NCBI RefSeq assembly: GCF_014287585.1 | Contig: NZ_JACOOJ010000016.1 | Location: 1 to 64,000, forward strand | From: Parabacteroides hominis | GTDB taxonomy: Bacteria > Bacteroidota > Bacteroidia > Bacteroidales > Tannerellaceae | DNA: 64,000 bases | Direction: 5' to 3' | The notes under the pieces: generated by a model | The model's database searches: none | Told to the model about the DNA's origin: nothing | The model's input: the letters and a program-made list of their open reading frames with translations, nothing else | Made by a program: the position numbers and the translations under genes | In this document: one piece after another, positions 9,076 through 20,600 of the stretch | Position numbering within the stretch: the stretch's first letter is position 1 | How the letters are laid out: each line of letters begins with the position of its first letter

Positions 9076-12000
9076 AAAGGGACATTGCACAAAGTGCTGA
9101 TCTTGTCTACATTCTTGATATAGGAATTATGCTCCCAAAGGCGTCCGCCACAATATTGATCGAAAGTGTCCTGCAATGCTTTCTCATCGTCAAGGCTATT
9201 CACCAGTTCCGGTATCAAGATCTCTGCAAAAACGAAAGCGCCTTTTTCCGGTACAAGAACAAGATTGTTCTTGGGTTGTATAGACATTGATTTTTCAAGA
9301 GTATCGAGTGGAATAATGCGGTAACGCTTTTCACCTTCCTTATCCGAAATCAATAGCAGATAATCGGTATTACGAGCCGGAGAAATAAACAGTATGTCAT
9401 CAATCGAACCGGCAAAAGCAAAAAGCGTATTCGGCTGCGACATTCCCTTTTTCAGATTGGAAAGCCCGACTTCGCCACTCTTAAAAACTGTAACCAGCAA
9501 ATCTTCCTTATCTTCCGGATTGTAAGAGAAAACAACATTGCCGCCTTCTCCTCCCCATTTTCCGATTTTGGGACTTACCGAACAGGCTATTTTGCCATTT
9601 TTAAACAAGGATACAAAGACATGGTTTGCCGTGTATCCCAAGTCAAGTTTCTTTTGCAAAGGGTTACAACGCAAAGCAGATGTCCGGATTCCTAAATTAA
9701 TTTGAGTACTTGCATTTTTACTGCGCAAAGCCTTTTCTTGGACACTCTCTTCGCTTACTGGCAAGACCGGAGCAACCGCTTCCACCTCCTGGACTACCGG
9801 AATTTCAGGGACTACGGAACGTTTATCAAAAATATATTCATTCCGTTCCGCACTAAAATAGGCAGGAAACTCAGGCATTTTAGGAACAGAATCAAGCTTT
9901 TGCCGATGGCGCAACTTGACAAAATCCGCCACATTGCCAACCGGTTTGATCAGGTTCGAACTGGCAGAACGCGTATACACTTCACCTTTCACCTCTACCA
10001 CTTCATTGACAGGCGCGGCTCGAAACGCCAAAACCAGACGTCCGTCTTCATATTCATACAAACGGCAACGTATGTACGCCTGATAACGATCCCGATCTTC
10101 TTTTTTACCTAATAGCCTGATCACATTTTGATTGACAGAACGAAGGTAAACATCGCTGTCATTATGAGCAAACCTTAACTCCTGGTCCAATCCGGTCAGA
10201 TATCCCTTATCATTGACTCCGATATAAAGCGTCCCCCCTTCCGTATTCATGAACGATGCAATCACACGAGCCAGGACAAGGCTCTGCTCCTCTGTCGCGT
10301 TTTTGTCGGCATGGATAAATGCAGATGTCTTAAATTCTTTTTCTACTCCTTCATGGCCGAAAAATACGGGTATGTACACTTTAGGGTTTTTCTCCCGGAC
10401 TTTACAACCAAGCAAAACATTAATATTCCCGCAAATCAGTTCCTGCAGGTCATCATCCTTTTCTTTCAGATAGGACATGATATTAAAATAGCGTGCCAGC
10501 TCAGCTACCGTACGGTTTTTATTTTGCATAAACGATTGCAAATCGGACTGGACGGAAGTCAGGGGACGGGAGTCGAACCAAGTCTGTAATACTCGTATAA
10601 CCTGTTTGTTATTACGCAAACGCAAGCTGTACCGATCCATATCCAACGCTCCCATACGATCCGACAATCCCTTAAAAGTTTGCCGGCACTCAACTCCCTC
10701 TCTGTTTTTCAATAATTCGGAGTCCAGGGAATTAACCCAATAGATATAGTCGGAACAAAGCCCGTAATAATCAGCCAATTCTTTGTTTCCCACAAAACGG
10801 CACAAAAATATCAGGACATTATAAGCATTGAAGCATCCACATATATCTTCGCTGTCGCCTATCAACGAATCTACACAATAAATGAGTTCCTTCAACTGGC
10901 TCACCGTTATCCTATCCGACTCGTCATATAAATCGGGGTTTACTGTTTTACTTTCACTTTCAGGCATCTCATCAGTCTGGGCCGATTCATCAAGAGCACT
11001 CTCCGGAACTTCAAGATTCAGGCTTTGGAAAGCGACGAAGAAAGGATTGTTTTTTTCTTTCAAACGTTGCAACTCTTCCTTGTCTTTATTGACTTTCAGC
11101 ACTTCTTTCGTCATGAAGAAAAAGAAACTGCGCAAATTTTCCAATACATTATTATAAAAACCTTTTTCATCCGGAGATGGGATATGGGACAGCACTTTGA
11201 TCGTATTTTTCAATTTGTCCGTCGATAAACCTCCATATTCCACCTTATAGAAGTTACCGGCCTTATACTTCTTATGGGAATTAGTCGTTGTTGCCGTCGT
11301 GCCGGTAGAAAGCAACCACCAGACTTTGCCTTCTGCAATATCGATCACTTTCCCGATTACATTTTTCTTCCTGACACAATCCGGATACATATATTCATTG
11401 AAATCCTGTATCAGGGAAAGCTTGACTTCACTTCCTTCCACGCTCTTTACTTTCGCACGGAATATCTCGTTGACAGCAAACATATCCATAAAACCAGGGA
11501 TGATATAATAGCATGAATTTATGTAAGCGAATGGCAAACAGGCCTTCATTCCCCGGTATGGGGCATCTATAATTTCCATCTTCAGAGACATGTCTTCCTT
11601 GTCGATATGCAGGATCCGGACCTTGACCCGTTGATCCGGACGCAATAAATGGTCTGTCTCCACCTCTTCCTCTTCCATCTCGATCTCCGGCATCTCAATC
11701 TCAATCTCTTTCTCATCTGATCCGGTATCCACAAAAGCCGGAGAAGAGATTGGTTGCGACAAAGGATAATCTTCCGCTACCAGATTCCAATATGAACGGT
11801 AATCACGGATATTCTTACAAGCATCAAAATTCAAAGATAACCGGCTAAAAGATGCGACAAACAAACGGTTGTTCAACACAGCAGCCCGGTCTTTACGTCC
11901 TTTCCACGAGTTGCATTCCAGTTCGACCAATGGGCTCAACGTAAATCCGTCGTTATCAAGCGTAACCATATTTTTTTCATTCCGGCATTGCTTCCACTTT

Positions 12001-13034
12001 TTACTATCCTCCGGGAAAAGACAGGCTTTGTCATCTGCCTGTATCATGATGAGGCGTTCCAAAATCTTTATCTCATCAAAATGCCGGAGATGCTCCCACC
12101 GGATACGGTCAGCCAATGTATTCTCACCTGTGAGCAAAGTATATGACTTATTTTTCAGCAGTTCACTATACGGTGATGGTATGCGGGAAAGATAACGGCA
12201 TATACGAGCTGCAATCAGTGAGAGGTCATCATCCTTTTGCGGGCATTTTTCGGAAATCAGGAAAACAAAAGCATGCAACCGAACCGATTCCGTTATCAGA
12301 GGATGGAGCGTTTCCCAGTCATCGGAGAACCAATATTCAGCGACCTTATCATCCGTCTCCATTGCTTTCCGCTTCAATACGCCGAATAAATCAGCACATT
12401 CCGTTTCATTTATCAAACCATTGGCAATCAGTCTATACACGATATCAATCAGCAACGGGAGATTCTGAGAAAAACCAGTCAAATCGTATGACAGCAGATA
12501 ATATATTTTTAGGATCTCGTCATGTACATGCCAAATGTTTCCACTCTGTTCCAACTTACGCAAAACAGCCTTCAGATATTCATTCGTCTTTCCTTCCGAC
12601 AGGCAACGGCAAACTTTTAGTTTCAAAGAAAGACGATCCATCCTGTCAAACAGTTCGGTTCTTTTTTCATCCGCCCTCTTCTGGTATACTGTTTGCAAAT
12701 AGTCCGATTCCTCTCCCATCCACCGGCAAAGGTCGAAGGCCTTCTCTAAAGCTTTAGCGGCATCCTTTCCATCCCGTGCCAAACAATCTCCATGTTTTTC
12801 TTGAAAAGCGGACAAAGCCTCGATCCATCCAATCTCCTGATTCCGATACAGGAAACGGGCTTTTTTCAATAATACATCTGAAGCAGGATAATGCGAGACT
12901 TTATTCTCCACCAGCAACTTCATATCAACATCACAGGATTGAAATACAGAAGCATATTTTTCCACAATACTATCAGATAAGTTTTTTCCTGTTGTCGGCG
13001 CTTCTTTATCAAGGACAGTTATATCATACATCAT
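9072..13034 (-). CDS. Giant AlbA_2 (Schlafen-type) domain protein of unknown role
   Basis: This is a cytoplasmic protein of about 1320 residues with no signal peptide. The N-terminal third is helical and resembles no family I recognise. An acidic run (about 445-465) leads into an OB/S1-like stretch (RVKVRILHI, LPFAYINS, FRAKVKSVEG). Residues about 895-1040 form an AlbA_2 domain: EFKTSAFI, then ARVIASFMNTEGGTLYIGV, then a SxxLIKP-type end. AlbA_2 domains occur in Schlafen nucleases and in many prokaryotic regulators or defence proteins. The C-terminus is beta-rich and loosely recalls GyrA C-terminal blades (DYLLLISDKEGEKRY). I prefer the ATG at 13034 (MMYDITVL). An in-frame ATG at 13112 sits 14 bp after a -7 box (13126-13133), and its extra residues look noncoding. 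Function unknown. Confidence 0.75.
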   Translation of the reverse strand: MMYDITVLDKEAPTTGKNLSDSIVEKYASVFQSCDVDMKLLVENKVSHYPASDVLLKKARFLYRNQEIGWIEALSAFQEKHGDCLARDGKDAAKALEKAFDLCRWMGEESDYLQTVYQKRADEKRTELFDRMDRLSLKLKVCRCLSEGKTNEYLKAVLRKLEQSGNIWHVHDEILKIYYLLSYDLTGFSQNLPLLIDIVYRLIANGLINETECADLFGVLKRKAMETDDKVAEYWFSDDWETLHPLITESVRLHAFVFLISEKCPQKDDDLSLIAARICRYLSRIPSPYSELLKNKSYTLLTGENTLADRIRWEHLRHFDEIKILERLIMIQADDKACLFPEDSKKWKQCRNEKNMVTLDNDGFTLSPLVELECNSWKGRKDRAAVLNNRLFVASFSRLSLNFDACKNIRDYRSYWNLVAEDYPLSQPISSPAFVDTGSDEKEIEIEMPEIEMEEEEVETDHLLRPDQRVKVRILHIDKEDMSLKMEIIDAPYRGMKACLPFAYINSCYYIIPGFMDMFAVNEIFRAKVKSVEGSEVKLSLIQDFNEYMYPDCVRKKNVIGKVIDIAEGKVWWLLSTGTTATTTNSHKKYKAGNFYKVEYGGLSTDKLKNTIKVLSHIPSPDEKGFYNNVLENLRSFFFFMTKEVLKVNKDKEELQRLKEKNNPFFVAFQSLNLEVPESALDESAQTDEMPESESKTVNPDLYDESDRITVSQLKELIYCVDSLIGDSEDICGCFNAYNVLIFLCRFVGNKELADYYGLCSDYIYWVNSLDSELLKNREGVECRQTFKGLSDRMGALDMDRYSLRLRNNKQVIRVLQTWFDSRPLTSVQSDLQSFMQNKNRTVAELARYFNIMSYLKEKDDDLQELICGNINVLLGCKVREKNPKVYIPVFFGHEGVEKEFKTSAFIHADKNATEEQSLVLARVIASFMNTEGGTLYIGVNDKGYLTGLDQELRFAHNDSDVYLRSVNQNVIRLLGKKEDRDRYQAYIRCRLYEYEDGRLVLAFRAAPVNEVVEVKGEVYTRSASSNLIKPVGNVADFVKLRHRQKLDSVPKMPEFPAYFSAERNEYIFDKRSVVPEIPVVQEVEAVAPVLPVSEESVQEKALRSKNASTQINLGIRTSALRCNPLQKKLDLGYTANHVFVSLFKNGKIACSVSPKIGKWGGEGGNVVFSYNPEDKEDLLVTVFKSGEVGLSNLKKGMSQPNTLFAFAGSIDDILFISPARNTDYLLLISDKEGEKRYRIIPLDTLEKSMSIQPKNNLVLVPEKGAFVFAEILIPELVNSLDDEKALQDTFDQYCGGRLWEHNSYIKNVDKISTLCNVPF

Positions 13035-13125
13035 AGTTATAATATTAAAAATAAGATTATTAATTAAATAATTACTCTCAAAGGATAATATACATAGCTC
13101 GAATATACTCATTTAATTCAAAGCA

Positions 13126-13133
13126 CAAAAATA
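13126..13133 (-). promoter_or_regulatory. -7 promoter box of the AlbA_2 gene
   Basis: The minus strand reads TATTTTTG, a full TAnnTTTG match about 90 bp before the preferred start. Confidence 0.45.
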
Positions 13134-13164
13134 TTCCAACGATATTTTAAGAATAACCATAAAA

Positions 13165-13204
13165 AAAGAGGCCTGTCTCTTACTCCGAAAAAACAGACCT
13201 CTTT
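13165..13204 (-). terminator. Intrinsic terminator after the lipoprotein gene
   Basis: Arms AAAGAGGCCTGT (13165-13176) and ACAGACCTCTTT (13193-13204) pair over 11 of 12 positions. On the minus strand the stem is followed by an uninterrupted T-run (13161-13167). It ends PUL 1 and separates it from the promoter of the AlbA_2 gene. Confidence 0.75.
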
Positions 13205-13334
13205 ATGAAAAAAGATTTTTTTAATTATCTAATAGTGCGTAAGTGCATCCATATTGTGAAGCAGGCTCCCAATGAATAGACAGACAGAAACGGACATCTT
13301 TAAACCACATCAAAGCAGCTTCTTTAGGAGACTT

Positions 13335-15821
13335 TTATTTATACTCCAACCAAGCTGTTGCCTTCGTGTCCGTATCCGATACAAAACGAATCCATCTCGC
13401 CTGGAATGATTCAGGAAGTTGCTGCACCAATTTTTCCCCCGGCTTAACCGTGTAAGAAGCGCACTCCATCCAGTCACCGTTTCCAGTCGGATCAACCTCA
13501 ACGGTTATCATCACATTTTTGTTTGACTGATGAGAAAGAGCCAGTTCCTTCTTATCATAGAATGCGATCAGATAAGGATCGGATGCGACACCAGCTTTTA
13601 CATCCGTATCTTTCCACGGACCGCCTTGTCCGACCGGTTTGCCCAGAGTCCACAGGTCATCTATGACACCCACCCAAACAGCTGCTTTTCCATCATCGGA
13701 AACGACAATATGCGGATTTTCTTTTACTTCTTCAGGAGTCACGCCTGTCAAGACAAGCATGCCCCGATAAGATGCATAATCATTGATTCGGTAATTATGT
13801 GTTGACACAGGACGTATTTTGGCATATCCATCTGCATTTTCAGCCGGAAGTTCGTAGAATGTTCCCATACAAGAGAACAAATCACGTTCCGTCGCGACTT
13901 CACGACAAACACGGAGCACTCCCTGATCCGTCAGCTTTTTATAAGTTTCGTTTCCTAAAGGCAAGCGCCAACGACGCCCTAAATCATCCACCACCAGAAC
14001 TGAGCTTTCTTCTATCGATATTACCTGTTGTGGAATCGCAAATTTACTACGGATCAAATCAGCAGTCTTTGCATCATCTTTACGGACCAGTTCCAATTTA
14101 TCCCCCATTTCATAATAACCGGTTTCCGAAATCTTTCCATTCACCGTTACATTTGCCAACAAGCCTAAGGCACGACGGTTATCACCCAACCCATACAATA
14201 AACCTCCGGTCGTTGTTGTTTTATCAACTGTAGTCAAGCCCTTATAGATCGGACCAGAAGAAGTCGAACGGGTGTCAGGGGACGTATAATTGAAACTAAC
14301 CGTTGCCATCGTATTCTTATCGGCTTTCACCCGAATCCACTCTCCTTTTTCCATCGATAGAAAAGGAACGGAAGCTGCTTTTCCTGCGTTAACGGTTACA
14401 GATTTTAAAGTCTTCCATTCATTATTACCGGCTTCATCTATCTCAAATGTGAAAGTCACAGGTTGATTGCCTTCATTTTTCAACCAACCGCAACGATTAG
14501 CCCAACCACTAAAAAGGAAAGGTTCCGATGCTTCATTAGCCTTTACGCTCTCTTTCGCCCAAACCGCTCCTTCGGCTGTGGCGGGTCCTAATTCGTCCGG
14601 TTTTGTCAAAGAGGTAAACCATAAATTTGAATTAGACTGACCGGGGCCTTCTATATTACCCTTCGCTTTCCGCTTATTCAAGAATTCTTTCTGAGCAGAA
14701 TCATCACAACCAAATACCAACTGGTCATTCCAACGGGTAAAATCGCCGATCACCTTCAAGTAAGCGGAGCGCGGACGGATTCCAGCCGAATTACAGGCAG
14801 CAAACATACCTGGAAAATCCCAGAACATCCCGTGCATCGTCATTAAATAATCCGGTTGCGACTCCGTTCCGACATTTCGAATGCGCGGCCATTCCGTATT
14901 CCAGCCATGCGCTCCGTCATAACTGTGGCTTGCTTTAGGTAAACGATAGAAAGACCAGCCATTCTTTGCATCACGGACACCCAGCAAAACAGATTTATGA
15001 TCCCAACCGGTAGCCCACAACGGGTCTGTCTCTGGATTCGCATTACCATATATTCCACCCGGCCCTGTCACCTCGACAAATTGATTCCGACGGACAACCT
15101 TCCAGTCTTTACCGTCCCACTCTGCTAAAACACCGGCTTCGACATCAAACTTTTTCAAAGCCTCCTGCGTCCCTTCGCCATTATTCGTAAAGAGCATCAC
15201 ACCCTGTCCGGAATACAGGCCTTTACCATGAACTCCGGGCAACAAAGCGTTTATAGGTCCGGCATCCGTATCATTCTTTTTTTGTTTCTTATTATTTCCA
15301 TCCTGATACAGTTCTTTTGCCTCGAGTGTATTTACATCCACTTCATAAAAGCCTTCTTCCATTGTCCCATAATAAATTTTATTGGCTGGATCCGTCAGAT
15401 GGCGAGCATTACCTGTATGCCGGCCAGGCATTTTCGCATAAGGTATCACACGAACCTTTCCTGTTTTATCTATTGCATACGGGCCGATAAAAAGTTGATT
15501 GCTTTCTTTGTGAATCATGCGGTTTGCAGGAGTTCCGCCAATGCTTTCATCACGTACGATCTGCCGGTAGTCCGATGTCACTTCATATAATTTGTCGGAA
15601 GAACCGTTCGGCAAATGCGGCCCATACGTTATCACCCATAAACGATCGGCCCAAGGCACCACCGCTCCGGTTCCACATTCTCCTTCATTATTATAATAGG
15701 CTAAACGAGGATAGATACCGGATATGGAATCCGGTATTTTTTTTACATCTTTTTGAGCAGTACAACTCATCACGGACAATGCTGCAGCTACGGCTACAGA
15801 ACTTTTTATTTTCATTTTCAT
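13335..15821 (-). CDS. PUL-associated lipoprotein with propeller-like N-terminal half, unknown function
   Basis: This 828-residue exported protein has a lipoprotein signal (MKMKIK start, lipobox VMSC with Cys20). The N-terminal half contains repeated sheet-like blocks typical of a propeller (RLWVITYGPHLP, NKIYYGTMEEGFYEVD, GKGLYSGQGVMLFTNNG). The C-terminal half contains two similar stretches built around DPYLIAF/EPFLFSG, a glycine-asparagine turn (AGNNEW, TGNGDW) and WIRxxxD, resembling carbohydrate-binding or lyase accessory modules. No catalytic signature was recognised. It follows SusD 1 after a hairpin, so it is probably the surface enzyme or binding protein of this locus. A good ribosome site (GGAAAAAG) supports the start. 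Confidence 0.7.
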   Translation of the reverse strand: MKMKIKSSVAVAAALSVMSCTAQKDVKKIPDSISGIYPRLAYYNNEGECGTGAVVPWADRLWVITYGPHLPNGSSDKLYEVTSDYRQIVRDESIGGTPANRMIHKESNQLFIGPYAIDKTGKVRVIPYAKMPGRHTGNARHLTDPANKIYYGTMEEGFYEVDVNTLEAKELYQDGNNKKQKKNDTDAGPINALLPGVHGKGLYSGQGVMLFTNNGEGTQEALKKFDVEAGVLAEWDGKDWKVVRRNQFVEVTGPGGIYGNANPETDPLWATGWDHKSVLLGVRDAKNGWSFYRLPKASHSYDGAHGWNTEWPRIRNVGTESQPDYLMTMHGMFWDFPGMFAACNSAGIRPRSAYLKVIGDFTRWNDQLVFGCDDSAQKEFLNKRKAKGNIEGPGQSNSNLWFTSLTKPDELGPATAEGAVWAKESVKANEASEPFLFSGWANRCGWLKNEGNQPVTFTFEIDEAGNNEWKTLKSVTVNAGKAASVPFLSMEKGEWIRVKADKNTMATVSFNYTSPDTRSTSSGPIYKGLTTVDKTTTTGGLLYGLGDNRRALGLLANVTVNGKISETGYYEMGDKLELVRKDDAKTADLIRSKFAIPQQVISIEESSVLVVDDLGRRWRLPLGNETYKKLTDQGVLRVCREVATERDLFSCMGTFYELPAENADGYAKIRPVSTHNYRINDYASYRGMLVLTGVTPEEVKENPHIVVSDDGKAAVWVGVIDDLWTLGKPVGQGGPWKDTDVKAGVASDPYLIAFYDKKELALSHQSNKNVMITVEVDPTGNGDWMECASYTVKPGEKLVQQLPESFQARWIRFVSDTDTKATAWLEYK

Positions 15822-15849
15822 CTTTTTCCAATAATATAGTGTTAGAATA

Positions 15850-15899
15850 AAGGCTCCTTCTTACTCTTTTCAATTTAAACAAAGATTAAAAGGAGCCTT
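15850..15899 (-). terminator. Hairpin between SusD 1 and the lipoprotein gene
   Basis: Perfect 10-bp arms AAGGCTCCTT (15850-15859) and AAGGAGCCTT (15890-15899) enclose a 30-nt loop. On the minus strand the stem is followed by TATT rather than a strong T-run. It may be a partial terminator or an RNA-end stabiliser that lowers expression of the downstream gene relative to SusCD. Locus 2 has a hairpin at the equivalent place. Confidence 0.5.
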
Positions 15900-15922
15900 A
15901 ATAATTATGTATATACAACCTA

Positions 15923-17623
15923 CTAATATCCGGGATTCTGTTCCAGATTTTCGTTAATCAAAACTTCTTTGGTCGGAATCGGCCATAAATACTGCCGGTC
16001 GTTCCACATACGCTGTGACATAGGAGCAATCAATCCGGCCTTTTCCATCGCAGAAAAATCGGAAATACCGTCTTCGTCTATTTCTGGAATACCGGGCCAG
16101 AACCATAAGCCTTTATCTATCACCTTTTCTCTTAACAAATCAACCGGATATAACATACCATAGTTCGGACGTGTCAAAGCCTTGCTTGCCAATTTCCATC
16201 TGACCAAATCCATATAGCGTAATCCTTCTTTGGCAAATTCAACCCGCCGTTCGGTACGCAAGATAGTACGCAATTTTTGCGGGTCGGTAGTTGTCACTGC
16301 CGGATAAGCAGCCGTATTCGTATAATCCACACCATAGGCTCTTGCACGAACTTGATTGATTGCATCTAAAACAGACTGGTCGATCTGCCCCAATTCTATT
16401 TTTGCCTCGGCATACATCAACAGGACATCTGCATAACGGATAATAATTTTATCCGGATCCACATCCTTGCCATTTTCCAGCCACGTTTCATCAATCCCCT
16501 TTTTCCACAACAATCCGTTAAAAGAGGCAAATTGGGCATTGACACGGGTATCATTGTTTTTCTGCATCTTTCCTGTGTTGTAATTCATTACTTGTACGGC
16601 ATCCGGATGCGGATTATATTCAAAGCCAAGATGCCGGGTTCCAAACTCGACTATGGTAGCCGTACAACGCGGATCACGGTTTTTAAACGGATCATGCGGA
16701 TCAAACAAAGGAGATTCATCGATTGGCAGGCCATCGGTACAGGTATAGGCGGCAAGTAAATCCCAAGAAGGAGCAAATGCACCCCAACCGCCGGGGTTTC
16801 TTGAAACTTCATTCATAACCGTCCAGTTTCCTAACGTAACTTTATATTCTATGGAACGAGGCAAAAGGAAAATCGATTCTTCCGAGTTCTTTGTCGTACT
16901 CAGGAAAAGGTCCGAATAGTCTTTATGTAATTTATAAAGACCTAAATCCATACACTTTTTAGTTGCATCTGCGACAATATCCCAATCTCCCATATACAAA
17001 GCAAAACGAGCTTTCAAAGCTAAAGCCGCCCCTTTTGTGGCACGCTGTGAAGACAGGCCTGAATATTGTTCAGGCAAATTTTCTATCGCTTTATCATAAT
17101 CTTCATATATCTTCGGTACGATTTCTGATTTCGGAGTTCGTCCGAGCGTAAATGCTTCTTCTATATCAACGACCTCTGCCACATAAATAACATCTCCGAA
17201 ATAAGTGACTAATCTCGCATAGCAGGAAGCCCTCTGAAAAAAAGCTTCGCCTTCATACTGCTTCAGTTTGGCTTCCGAGATTCCCATGCTTGCTGCCTTA
17301 TCCATATTCGCCAGGATCGTATTTGCCCGAGCTATGGATTTGTACTGGTTGGCCCACAATTTTGTCACATCCTCGCTTTGCCCGTTAAAGGTTCCTTTTA
17401 TTATTTCAGACGGAGTTTCTCTGTAAATAAAGTTATCAGTCTTGTCTTCATTATCCAAAGGCCAAAAGTCATCCCGATAAAAATCCTTGACAGACATTTC
17501 TATTTCCGTTTCACTGGAGTACCAGTTTTCACTGGATGCCTGTGATAATGGATTCAAATCCAACTCATAACATGAACTCAACCCTATGCAGCATCCCAAT
17601 ACTATTATTAATGTACGTTTCAT
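15923..17623 (-). CDS. SusD/RagB-like outer-membrane glycan-binding lipoprotein (PUL 1)
   Basis: This 566-residue SusD-family lipoprotein has a signal peptide ending in LSSC (Cys18). SusD proteins cap the paired SusC barrel and deliver oligosaccharides to it. The sequence has the helical TPR-like scaffold (RANTILANM, FFQRASCYARLVTYFGDVIYV, IRYADVLLMYAEAKIE) and the usual end (RQYLWPIPTKEVLINENLEQ, then NPGY). It starts 12 nt after the SusC stop. It is a clear paralogue of the SusD at 30253-31956: MKR-II start, DLNPL, the DFYRD/DLYRD motif and ENWYSSE are shared. Confidence 0.93.
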   Translation of the reverse strand: MKRTLIIVLGCCIGLSSCYELDLNPLSQASSENWYSSETEIEMSVKDFYRDDFWPLDNEDKTDNFIYRETPSEIIKGTFNGQSEDVTKLWANQYKSIARANTILANMDKAASMGISEAKLKQYEGEAFFQRASCYARLVTYFGDVIYVAEVVDIEEAFTLGRTPKSEIVPKIYEDYDKAIENLPEQYSGLSSQRATKGAALALKARFALYMGDWDIVADATKKCMDLGLYKLHKDYSDLFLSTTKNSEESIFLLPRSIEYKVTLGNWTVMNEVSRNPGGWGAFAPSWDLLAAYTCTDGLPIDESPLFDPHDPFKNRDPRCTATIVEFGTRHLGFEYNPHPDAVQVMNYNTGKMQKNNDTRVNAQFASFNGLLWKKGIDETWLENGKDVDPDKIIIRYADVLLMYAEAKIELGQIDQSVLDAINQVRARAYGVDYTNTAAYPAVTTTDPQKLRTILRTERRVEFAKEGLRYMDLVRWKLASKALTRPNYGMLYPVDLLREKVIDKGLWFWPGIPEIDEDGISDFSAMEKAGLIAPMSQRMWNDRQYLWPIPTKEVLINENLEQNPGY

Positions 17624-17635
17624 CTTTTCACTCTT

Positions 17636-20600
17636 TTAAAATTTAACAGATAAACCAAACAACAAAGACGTTGTGATCGGATAAGAAGAACTTCCCATTT
17701 CCGGGTCCCAACCGCTCGGATATTTACTGATGCAGAACAGGTCATTGGCTGCAATATAAATACGCGCCTGTTTAATCGTCACCTTTTCAGTCCATACAAC
17801 CGGCAATGTATATCCGAATGTAAGATTCTTCAAACGGAAATAACGGCCTTTAAACATCCAATAGTCCGACATTGCATAGTTATTGCTTGCATTAGCATAC
17901 GTCAAACGGGGATAAAAAGCCTGTGCATTCTGGGCTTCCGTATTCTTTTCACTCCAATAGTTACCATCTATAATAGCAGGCGTGTTTCCCCAGTTTTCCC
18001 GTAACGGCTGTACCATTACAGTTGACAAACGTGCGTTCTGCCGACCTACACCCTGGAAAGCCAAAGAGAAGTCAAAGCCCTTGTAACCTAAATTCAATGC
18101 TCCTCCATATTGGAACCTCGGCAGGGAACCTCCCAACAGGACACGGTCATATTCCGGTGAGATCTTACCATCAGGTACACCGTCAGGTCCGGAAATATCT
18201 TTATACTTCACATCACCGAGTTGCACGTTATTATTTAATTTAGGACCATTCAAATCTTCTTCCGTCAACATCAGGCCGTCACTCAGATAACCATACCACT
18301 CATTGAACTCACTATCTTTCATTTTCACCTGGTCTCCTAAAAATTCCGTTCCGCCCAAATCGCCCATTTTAGAAACGAAATCAGAGAAATTGGCAGAAAT
18401 GCCATACGTCAAATCACCGATCTGGTCGTTCCAGGCAAGTTCAAGGTCATATCCATTGGTATACATTTTACCGGTATTCCGCTGAGGATTGTCAAATCCG
18501 ACATAATCCGGAATTTCCAAAGCCAACAACATATCCTTAGTCTGCTTATTATAATAATCGGCTGTAAAACGCAGACGATTATTAAAGAATGTAGCATCCA
18601 GACCGATATCGACAGAGCTTGTCGTTTCCCAAGAAATATTTTCTACCGCGTAGGCCCACTGTGCAGCTGATAGTTCAGGTACTATCGTTCCATTTTGATA
18701 AAACAAAACATCACTGAAATTAATAAATGCCTGATATGGATAATACAACGCATAACCGTCACTATCCGTAATTCTCTCATTTCCCAACGTACCATAAGAA
18801 GCTCTCAATTTCAAGAAGGACAACCAGTCTATATCCGTATTTTTCATAAAAGCTTCTTCACTCATTACCCAACCGGCAGAGAAAGAAGGGAAAACTCCCC
18901 AACGATAATCCGAATGAAAACGAGAGGATCCGTCATAACGCACATTCGCCTGCAACAGGTATCGATTATCAAAATTATAAGCGACACGGCCAAACCAAGA
19001 TTGATAAGCCAACTGCACGGCACTGCCGCTATTATCCCGAAGCTCCAAAGGACCGATATCCAAATAAGGGAAATTATTAAGTTCATACTGATCGCGGGAA
19101 GCTCCTAAGTTTTCACCAAAATAACGATACGTTTCATAACCGGCCATCACATTCAAATCATGTTTGCCGAATGTTTTCATATAGTTGGCAATCCCTTGGA
19201 TCGTCACATCGTAGCTATCATTTCTTTTTTCAGATAACTTTGTCGTATTATACCCTTCCATATAACCACCGATCGTGTTCGGATCATCTTCCAAAGAATA
19301 AGGAACAGCTTCACGAAAATCCTTGTTTTTTGTAAATGTATAGTTAGGGGCGATCACTCCGGAAATCTTCAATCCGTCAAGAGGGGTAATGTTTATAGCA
19401 GCACGTCCTCCCACCTTATTATACCATTCGTCTTTAGAACCGCCTGAGTTCACAAGCGCATAAGGATTATTACCGTTTTTACCACTGGCATATTCTCCGT
19501 TTGCCCAAACAGCCGGATAGATCATCGGAGCCAAACGCATATTATGGAAAGGAGAATAATAGGGCTGATGATTTTTCGTTCGCTTATAATTGAAGTCCAA
19601 AGTTGCCCCTAAATACTTATTCACCGTAAAATCATTATTTGCACGGATCATAAACCGTTCATAGAAACGATCTGCATACAAACCATCGACTTTGTCGTAT
19701 ACAAATGAAGCATTCGACTTAACGGCTTTCGAACCACCTGCCACACTAACCGTATGTGTCTGCCGGGGAGCAGATCCCTTTAAAATCAGACCACCCCAAT
19801 CCGTCATCGGATATTTGTCCGGATCTGTCTGATTATATCTCTCCCAATTATTGACATCATCTTCAGAATAGGCCTGATTCCATCCCCCTGATTTATTATC
19901 ATTGTAACGCAGCTCGTTGGTCGTTTCCAAGAAACGCTTAATACCTACATATTTCGGCTGTTTGGTCGGAATTTCCAAGCCATATTCGAAATTATAATTA
20001 ATCGAAAGATCTTTTTCTTTTGCACGCTTTGTCGTAATCAAAATAACACCCGCAGCAGCACGTGAACCATATATGGATGCAGAAGCGGCATCTTTCAAAA
20101 CCGACATACTTTCCACATCATTCGGATTCACATCATTGATACTTCCCGGTACGCCATCTATAATGACCAATGGGCTCGTGTCGCCGATGGTGGTGACACC
20201 ACGCACTTTGATACTACCGGCTGCTGCACCGGGAGCACTATTGTCACGAGTCACCGTCACTCCGGCAACAGCTCCTTGCAATGCCGTTGATAACTGGGTT
20301 GTCTTACGGGAAGCCAAAGCATCGCCTTTGACCGCGGCAACCGCTCCGGTCAGATCTTTTTTCTTCATGGTTCCATAACCGACAACAACAACTTCATCCA
20401 GCATTTCCGAATCCTCTTTCAGGACAACAGCAAAAGAGTTGCGATTATCAACCTTGATTTCCTGCGAAACATAACCTATATAGGTTATCACTAATGTAGC
20501 ACCCGGTGCTACATTAAGCGAGAACTTTCCATCGACATCAGATATCGTACCATTAGTCGTGCCTTTTTCCACAACATTAGCACCAATCACAGGTTCTCCA

